DNA of 59,555 nucleotides, from positions 1-59,555 of the forward strand of contig JACDGP010000017.1 in NCBI GenBank assembly GCA_013821605.1, given 5' to 3'. Positions 53,954 to 59,555 of the stretch are shown here, piece after piece; the first letter of the stretch is position 1, and the number at the start of each line of letters is the position of its first letter. This DNA comes from Herpetosiphonaceae bacterium (GTDB lineage: Bacteria; Chloroflexota; Chloroflexia; Chloroflexales; Kallotenuaceae). Both the position numbers and the translations under genes were made by a program. The notes below the pieces were generated by a model. It saw only the letters and a program-made list of their open reading frames with translations, ran no database searches and was not told where the DNA came from.

Positions 53954-56062
53954 ATGGAGATTTGGCCAGGACGGCCCTTCCCCCTAGGGGCAACCTGGGA
54001 TGGCCAGGGTGTCAATTTCGCCTTGTTTGCCAAAGACGCAACGGCAGTCGATCTGTGTTTATTCGACGCCGCCGACCGGCCGGTCGCAGAGCTGCGACTA
54101 GGCGAATATACCGATTACGTATGGCACGGCTATGTCCCCGCTCTCCAGCCTGGCCAACGCTATGGGTATCGTGTGGATGGCCCGTACAACGTCGAACGTG
54201 GTCTACGCTTCAATCGCAACAAACTCTTGATCGACCCTTATGCTCGCGCGCTTTCTGGTGCTGGAACGTGGAATGATGCATTGTATGGCTATACCCGTGG
54301 CCATGCGGCTGCGGATTTCGCCTTCGACACCTCCGATAGTGCGCCCTACATGCCGAAAAGCGTCGTGGTCCACGAAGCCTTTGACTGGGGTGACGACCAT
54401 GCTCCCCGCACACCCCTCGCCGAGTCGGTCATTTACGAACTACATGTCAAAGGCTTTACCATGTGCCACCCGGCGGTGCCGCTGACATTGCGTGGCACCT
54501 ACGCCGGACTAGCCTCCCCCGCCGCGATCAACTATCTGCGCGAACTAGGCGTAACAGCCGTCGAGCTCCTGCCGGTCCACCAGCACTTCGATGAGCGGCA
54601 CCTCGCCGACCACGGGTTAACCAACTATTGGGGCTATAACACCGTCGCCTTTTTTGCCCCCGACATTCGCTACTCTGCGCAACCTGACCAATGTACCCAG
54701 GTTCGTGAGTTCAAGTCCATGGTCAAGACCTTGCATGCTGCCGGCATCGAAGTCATCCTTGATGTCGTCTACAACCATACTGCCGAAGGCGATCACCTGG
54801 GTCCCACGCTGTCGATGCGTGGCATCGATAACCAGGCCTACTATCGCTTGCAACCTGACGACCCACGCTGCTATATGGATTTCACCGGTTGTGGCAACAG
54901 CATGAATATGATGGACGCTCGCACGCTCCAGCTCATCATGGACAGCTTGCGCTACTGGATTACCGAAATGCATGTCGATGGCTTTCGCTTCGACCTTGCA
55001 TCGGCGCTGGCCCGTGAACTCCACGCCGTGGATCGCCTTTCGGCCTTTTTCGACATTATTCACCAGGATCCCGTCATTTCACGCGTCAAATTGATCGCCG
55101 AACCCTGGGATGTCGGTGTTGGCGGCTATCAGGTCGGTAACTTTCCGGTCCTCTGGGCCGAATGGAATGATAAATATCGTGATGCGGTGCGCGGCATCTG
55201 GCGCGGCGATTGGACGCGTGTGCGCGAGTTCGGCTACCGCTTGATGGGCTCCAGTGATCTATATCACGACAACGGCCGGCGACCCTATGCCAGCATCAAC
55301 TTTATCACTGCCCATGACGGCTTTACGCTGCTCGACATCGTCAGCTATAACGAAAAACATAATCTGGCGAATGGCGAAAATAATCGCGATGGCAACAACT
55401 ATAACCTGAGCTATAACTACGGGGTCGAAGGGCCGACGACCGATTCCGCTATCAACATGCTGCGCGCTCGTCAGCAGCGTAATATGCTGGCAACCCTGCT
55501 GTTATCCCAGGGCGTACCGATGATCTGCGGCGGCGACGAGTGGGGTCGTAGCCAGCAGGGGAACAATAATACCTACTGTCAGGATAATGAACTCAACTGG
55601 TTCCGCTGGGAGTGGACGGATGAGGAGCACGCCCTATTTGCCTTCACGCGCCAGCTCATCGCGCTCCGCCGCAACCATCCTCTGCTCCGTCGTCCCAAGT
55701 TTTTTCAAGGCCGGCTGATCCATGGCGCGACCGTCGAAGATATTCACTGGCTGCGTCCGGACGGCGAGCCACTCAGTGATTATGATTGGTACGAAACGCC
55801 GGTCACCTGCCTGGGTTTAGAACTTGATAGCACCGTTCTTGACCTACGTGGCCCACGTGGCGAACCCCTGAGTGACGATACCTTATTGATTCTGATTAAT
55901 GTGGCGGATCATGCTGCCCACTTCAAGCTCCCGACCAAGCTGGGTGATAGCTGGACGGTATTGGTCAATACTGAGGTCGCTGTCGAGCAAGCCGAGTATA
56001 TCGTGCCGGGCGACACGCTCTTCACCCTCGCTCCCTCCTCGTTGGTGCTTTTGAAGTGCTAG
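53954..56062 (+). CDS. glgX: Glycogen debranching enzyme (isoamylase-type)
   Basis: A 702-residue GH13 enzyme that cuts alpha-1,6 branches. The N-terminal CBM48-like domain opens with WPGRPFPLGATWDGQGVNFALF. In the barrel come VILDVVYNHTAEGDH (region I) and DGFRFDLASAL (region II, nucleophile Asp). LIAEPWDVG (region III, acid/base Glu) and FITAHDGFT (region IV) complete the site. NYNLSYNYGVEGPT and GDEWGRSQQGNNN are typical of GlgX. It sits behind a structured leader. It suggests that the organism stores glycogen. Confidence 0.94.
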   Translation: MEIWPGRPFPLGATWDGQGVNFALFAKDATAVDLCLFDAADRPVAELRLGEYTDYVWHGYVPALQPGQRYGYRVDGPYNVERGLRFNRNKLLIDPYARALSGAGTWNDALYGYTRGHAAADFAFDTSDSAPYMPKSVVVHEAFDWGDDHAPRTPLAESVIYELHVKGFTMCHPAVPLTLRGTYAGLASPAAINYLRELGVTAVELLPVHQHFDERHLADHGLTNYWGYNTVAFFAPDIRYSAQPDQCTQVREFKSMVKTLHAAGIEVILDVVYNHTAEGDHLGPTLSMRGIDNQAYYRLQPDDPRCYMDFTGCGNSMNMMDARTLQLIMDSLRYWITEMHVDGFRFDLASALARELHAVDRLSAFFDIIHQDPVISRVKLIAEPWDVGVGGYQVGNFPVLWAEWNDKYRDAVRGIWRGDWTRVREFGYRLMGSSDLYHDNGRRPYASINFITAHDGFTLLDIVSYNEKHNLANGENNRDGNNYNLSYNYGVEGPTTDSAINMLRARQQRNMLATLLLSQGVPMICGGDEWGRSQQGNNNTYCQDNELNWFRWEWTDEEHALFAFTRQLIALRRNHPLLRRPKFFQGRLIHGATVEDIHWLRPDGEPLSDYDWYETPVTCLGLELDSTVLDLRGPRGEPLSDDTLLILINVADHAAHFKLPTKLGDSWTVLVNTEVAVEQAEYIVPGDTLFTLAPSSLVLLKC

Positions 56063-56079
56063 CCTAGCGAAGGTATAAT
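56051..56079 (+). promoter_or_regulatory. Sigma70-like promoter before the DE-WHR membrane gene
   Basis: TTGAAG at 56051-56056 and TATAAT at 56074-56079 are 17 bases apart, overlapping the end of glgX. Transcription would begin near 56086, so the leader is very short. Confidence 0.6.
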
Positions 56080-56105
56080 GGCTAAGCAATAGTATGGAGC
56101 GCAGG

Positions 56106-57509
56106 ATGCAGCAGATGACCGAAACGAAACCGTTGGGTTGGCACACCTTGCGGACTGGCCTGATCCTTGCCGGTGCATTAACCATCATCCTGTCACTGGT
56201 CCGTTGGGGTGGTACTGCAAAAAGTGGTCCGATCCTCTGGGCCGGGGTTGGGCTGTTATCCGGGCTGATCATTGGCTTCGGCATACTAACGTGGTGGCTA
56301 TACCTGAGTCCACTACATACTACTGCTGTCACCGTCAGCCAACGCTCGCCGCAGCTGCGCCAAATGGTAGGGCTGCTGGTATTAATGAGTGGTACCTTGT
56401 TTGCCCTGGGCGGCTTCTGGGATGAAGTTTGGCACCGGCGCTTCGGCGGCTTCGGCAACGATTTCCTATGGCCCCCCCATATGCTGCTGTACGGCAGTAT
56501 CGCCCTCACCGCCGCCTTTGCTCTAGGTGGCATCGTGTTGATCGTGCGTGGCACCGGTGGCTTGCGCGAGCGTTTCCGCAGCGAGCCCCTGCTCGGCCTG
56601 CTCGGCTTGATCACCTGCTACCTGCTGGCCTCAGTGCCGTCGGATGAACTGTGGCATCGCATCTATGGCAAGGACCTGACCGCCTGGAGCCTTCCTCATC
56701 TTCTGCTGGCCGGTGGTTTTGCGCTGGTTATGCTGGTCGGAGTGAGCTTGCAGCTTTCGCTCATTCCACTCCGTCCCTGGCAAGGACTGCGCGGCCTGCG
56801 CGGCGGTGAGCTACTGGCCCTGGTCATGGTGGCTTGGGCGACGATTGGTCTGCTGCAAATCGGTGCCACGGAGTGGGATACGATTCACGTGCTAGGAGAA
56901 ACGCGTGATGCCTTTGAGAACGCCTTTTGGCACCGGCCGCTCTGGCTCTATCCGGCGGTCATAACCACGGTCAGCATCTTTTGTGGCACCTTTACCCTCC
57001 ATGCCCTGCGGCGTGCCGGAACTGCGACACTCCTTGGCCTGCTCGTGCTCGGGCTACGCCTGTTGCTGCTTGTCTCGTTAGGTGGCTTTGCACCGGGAGT
57101 CTCCATGAGCTATACGTCACACCTGCTGGTCTTGCCACCACTGGTAGCCTTGGACATCTGGTACGCGACCCGGCTCTCGCGTGGATCTACTTTGAGTACG
57201 TTAATCAGCGGTAACCTCGTAGCCGGCCTGGTATTCGTAGCCTGTGATCTGCCACTGATCGGCGCGCTGATGGTCTATCCTCCTGTTAACCGGAGCACGT
57301 TACCCGGTATGCTTGGCATGAGCCTCGCCATGGCCCTTGTCGCTGGTTGGGCTGGCGCACGCTTCGGCAGCTGGATCGGAACGCTTGATCGTCCGGCTGG
57401 TACCACTGCTCCCATCACAAGACGTGCCCGCTGGACCGTACTTGGTGTTGCGACGGTCGCCGCTGCCCTGGTACTCATGCTCATCTTAACAGCTCATCCG
57501 CCAGCCTAA
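56106..57509 (+). CDS. Polytopic membrane protein with repeated DE-WHR motifs, function unknown
   Basis: A 467-residue protein with about twelve hydrophobic helices. The ATG at 56106 has GGAG six bases upstream; an ATG at 56094 overlaps that site. Two near-repeats are visible: FWDEVWHRRFGGFGNDFLWPP then HMLLYG, and VPSDELWHRIYG then WSLPHLLLAGG. A third degenerate one reads GATEWDTIHVLG ... AFWHRPLW. Asp, Glu, Trp, His and Arg together near helix ends suggest a metal, heme or ion site rather than a simple structural role. No family was recognised. Confidence 0.55.
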   Translation: MQQMTETKPLGWHTLRTGLILAGALTIILSLVRWGGTAKSGPILWAGVGLLSGLIIGFGILTWWLYLSPLHTTAVTVSQRSPQLRQMVGLLVLMSGTLFALGGFWDEVWHRRFGGFGNDFLWPPHMLLYGSIALTAAFALGGIVLIVRGTGGLRERFRSEPLLGLLGLITCYLLASVPSDELWHRIYGKDLTAWSLPHLLLAGGFALVMLVGVSLQLSLIPLRPWQGLRGLRGGELLALVMVAWATIGLLQIGATEWDTIHVLGETRDAFENAFWHRPLWLYPAVITTVSIFCGTFTLHALRRAGTATLLGLLVLGLRLLLLVSLGGFAPGVSMSYTSHLLVLPPLVALDIWYATRLSRGSTLSTLISGNLVAGLVFVACDLPLIGALMVYPPVNRSTLPGMLGMSLAMALVAGWAGARFGSWIGTLDRPAGTTAPITRRARWTVLGVATVAAALVLMLILTAHPPA

Positions 57510-57578
57510 CGCTCAAGCACACCCATATCGTGCCGCGTGTAGGTTGTGCCTTGCCAACCTGCTGCGCGTTATGCCGCA

Positions 57579-58586
57579 TCAAACTTGCTTACGTCGTACC
57601 CGCAACACCGCAATCTTGGTTGGATGATTGAAAGGAGTGGGATCGACCGGTGCCACCCCGACCCGTGTTTCAGGATAGCCCGTAAAATCGTCTGGAACCG
57701 GGATCAGCTGCTCAAGGCTCAGATAGCCATCGGCACACAAGCGCTCCAACTCCTCAAGATACGCTGCACCACTCACAAAGAGCGCGTTGTTGACGGCCAC
57801 GAGGCTACCACCGTCTTCGATCAACGGGCGGACCTTGTTGATCACCCGTCCGACGTTCGCCTGCAGATCGACCGTACCCTTCGTCGTCGCGGCGAAAAAG
57901 GGCGGGTCGACAAACACGCAATCAAAGCGCTCGCCCCGGCGTTTGAGTTGGTTAATCTGCGTCCAAAAATCGCCGGCCTGGAAATTGGCTTTGTCGATGG
58001 GAAAGCCGTTCAGCGTATACGATGTTTTTGCCACATTCAAAAAGCTACGGTTAAGGTCAAGCTGCACGACCCGCCGTGCCCCACCTGCCTGCGCCGCCAC
58101 GCCTAAACTCCCCGTATACGCAAACGTGTTCAACACAGTTTTCTCGCCCAGCTGCTCCCGTGCCCACGCCCGCAGATTGCGTGTATCAAGATACAGGCTG
58201 GCATCCCGATTAAGCAGCAGATCGACGGCATACCAGACGCCATCTTCGCGCACGCGCTTGGTCAGGGTTTCCGGTGTGCCAAACACCACCACTCCACGTT
58301 TGAGAGCGTCGCTCCTGCCATGCCGTGTTTTAACCGCAACCGCCGTGATCCATGGCAGTTCTGTGAGTAGTGTCTCCTGTGCTCTATCAACGAGCTCCTG
58401 CGCCATCTCCGGCTCGTCGGCATAGTTATGCAACAGGAGCGTCCGGCCATACAGATCGATCGCCAGCTCGGGACAGCCCTCATAGAAGCCGTTAAACAAC
58501 CGCAGTGCTGCTTCATGGCGCGTGTCGAGCAACCCTGCCCGTAGTGCTATTGCTGTTTGCAAACGCGAGCTTATATCCTGGTCCAT
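57579..58586 (-). CDS. Class I SAM-dependent rRNA methyltransferase-like protein (RlmI/RlmK family)
   Basis: A 335-residue protein with an N-terminal beta-rich RNA-binding part (residues 1-110) and a Rossmann methyltransferase domain. The SAM motif reads VLNTFAYTGSLGVAAQAGGA, the acidic residue after strand 2 is in VVQLDLNRS, and the catalytic motif IV is FVDPPFFA. It resembles RlmI/RlmK cytosine or guanine methyltransferases acting on 23S rRNA. The exact base is unknown. It is divergent from acnA. Confidence 0.85.
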   Translation of the reverse strand: MDQDISSRLQTAIALRAGLLDTRHEAALRLFNGFYEGCPELAIDLYGRTLLLHNYADEPEMAQELVDRAQETLLTELPWITAVAVKTRHGRSDALKRGVVVFGTPETLTKRVREDGVWYAVDLLLNRDASLYLDTRNLRAWAREQLGEKTVLNTFAYTGSLGVAAQAGGARRVVQLDLNRSFLNVAKTSYTLNGFPIDKANFQAGDFWTQINQLKRRGERFDCVFVDPPFFAATTKGTVDLQANVGRVINKVRPLIEDGGSLVAVNNALFVSGAAYLEELERLCADGYLSLEQLIPVPDDFTGYPETRVGVAPVDPTPFNHPTKIAVLRVRRKQV

Positions 58587-58674
58587 GGCTCGGACTCTAC
58601 CATATTCTCCCAGCTATAGATGGTACCTATAGGCTGTATAGATACCTCCGCTGTAGCCTTTTGCTGCATCGCGC

Positions 58675-58680
58675 TATAAT
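58675..58680 (+). promoter_or_regulatory. TATAAT -10 element upstream of acnA
   Basis: A perfect TATAAT lies 59 bases before the acnA ATG. A clear -35 at 17 bases is not seen (TGTAGC). Confidence 0.4.
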
Positions 58681-58739
58681 TGGCTCAGTGTAACGACAAA
58701 AAATGAACAAGCGCAATGCTGCAAGAAAGGAACGCGTCC

Positions 58740-59555
58740 ATGGCTGACTCCTTCGATCCTCAATCCACCCGCACACCACTGACCGTCGGTGAGCGTACCT
58801 ACATCATCTATCGGTTGGCCGCTTTGGAGGAGCAAGGCGTTGGCAAGATCGAGGCATTACCCTTCTCGATCAAAGTCGTGCTCGAGTCCCTGCTGCGCAA
58901 CTGTGGTGATGGCTTTACGACGCCCGACGAAGTGGCAGCCTTGGCAGGTTGGACCCCTGCGACGGCCGGCCGGCGCGAAATCCAGTTCAAGCCAGGTCGC
59001 GTCCTGTTGCAAGATTTCACCGGTGTCCCCGCCGTCGTCGATCTTGCGGCCATGCGCAACGCCATGGAACAGCTAGGCGGCGATCCCGCCAAAATCAATC
59101 CGTTGGTCCAAGCCGATCTCGTCATCGATCACTCGGTGCAGGTCGATGCTTACGGTACTGCCGGCTCGTTGCTCTTTAACGCCGAGCTAGAGTTCGAGCG
59201 CAACATTGAGCGCTATGAGTTCCTACGCTGGGGTCAGCAGGCCTTCGACCGCTTCCGTGTAGTACCACCGGCAACCGGTATCGTGCATCAGGTCAACCTC
59301 GAATATCTGGCGTCAGGTGTCCTCACCCGTGAAGCTGATGGTGAGACCGTGGCCTATCCCGATAGTCTTGTGGGTACCGACTCGCATACGACGATGATCA
59401 ACGGATTAGGTGTCCTAGGTTGGGGCGTCGGCGGGATCGAAGCGGAGGCCGTGCTGCTCGGTCAGCCACTGGCCATGCTCACGCCTGCGGTTGTCGGTGT
59501 GCGCTTGACCGGCCGTCTTGCTGCCGGTGCGACGGCTACCGACCTTGTGTTGTCC
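58740..59555 (+). CDS. acnA: Aconitate hydratase, 3' end cut by window edge
   Basis: The frame starts at the ATG at 58740 behind AAGAAAGGAA and stays open to the window end, giving 272 residues of an enzyme that usually has about 900. It isomerises citrate to isocitrate through a [4Fe-4S] cluster. [39 protein letters not shown] and [14 protein letters not shown] are aconitase A landmarks. [25 protein letters not shown] is the conserved block, containing Asp-Ser-His of the substrate site. The cluster cysteines lie beyond the edge. Confidence 0.94.
   Translation, partial: MADSFDPQSTRTPLTVGERTYIIYRLAALEEQGVGKIEALPFSIKVVLESLLRNCGDGFTTPDEVAALAGWTPATAGRREIQFKPGRVLLQDFTGVPAVVDLAAMRNAMEQLGGDPAKINPLVQADLVIDHSVQVDAYGTAGSLLFNAELEFERNIERYEFLRWGQQAFDRFRVVPPATGIVHQVNLEYLASGVLTREADGETVAYPDSLVGTDSHTTMINGLGVLGWGVGGIEAEAVLLGQPLAMLTPAVVGVRLTGRLAAGATATDLVLS

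Overview
The window is about 59.6 kb of compact, GC-moderate bacterial chromosome. It runs left to right from a truncated PIN-domain gene to a truncated aconitase gene. No rRNA, tRNA, CRISPR array or intact mobile element was recognised. The organism is probably a Chloroflexota, perhaps a filamentous member related to Roseiflexus, Kouleothrix or Herpetosiphon. This rests on a secreted protein with a YLPLIRK motif followed by a TPTNTP-type linker (34336-35160), on PT-rich lipoprotein style, and on intergenic hairpin repeats. It is an inference; genus cannot be fixed from the sequence alone.

Left part (1-15 kb): a TmrB-like ATPase, an enolase-superfamily enzyme, then an acetate/PHA-type block. 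That block holds an MHS-family transporter, two tandem acetyl-CoA synthetase paralogues, thiolase phaA, acetoacetyl-CoA reductase phaB and a small PhaE/phasin-like protein. Together they would import a short carboxylate, activate it and make 3-hydroxybutyryl-CoA, but no phaC synthase is present. A reverse-strand operon (alpha/beta hydrolase, aldo-keto reductase, Gfo/Idh/MocA oxidoreductase) joined by 4-nt overlaps follows.

Middle (15-29 kb): a phosphodiesterase, a nucleotidyltransferase coupled to a Nudix protein, mobA, an ABC-F ATPase, and a reverse-strand urease operon ureA-B-C-X-F-G-D. Gene X stands where ureE is expected but does not look like UreE. Upstream of ureA sits an orphan VapB-like antitoxin with a 44-codon ORF bridging it to ureA, next to an AT-richer pair of genes (unknown protein plus pentapeptide-repeat protein).

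29-44 kb: a heterodimeric ABC exporter with a gamma-glutamyltransferase, a secreted FxLYD protein, a beta-hydroxyacid dehydrogenase, a glycoside hydrolase-like protein, a GT39-type membrane protein, a DUF104/PIN toxin-antitoxin pair, an ICMT-type methyltransferase, phosphotransferases and GNATs.

44.6-46.7 kb is an accessory patch: PemK and YefM/YoeB toxin-antitoxin pairs, an ISAs1-type transposase remnant and a truncated radical-SAM gene. 

Right part (47-59.6 kb): enoyl-CoA hydratase, etfB and etfA (beta-oxidation electron flow), a DinB protein, an E2-like protein that has lost both its lipoyl lysine and its catalytic histidine, phosphofructokinase, a LysM lipoprotein, glgX behind a structured leader, an unknown polytopic protein with repeated DE-WHR motifs, an rRNA methyltransferase-like protein and acnA. 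The most unusual items are the pseudo-E2 protein, the UreE-slot protein, the DE-WHR membrane protein, and the leader structures before the ech-etf operon and glgX.
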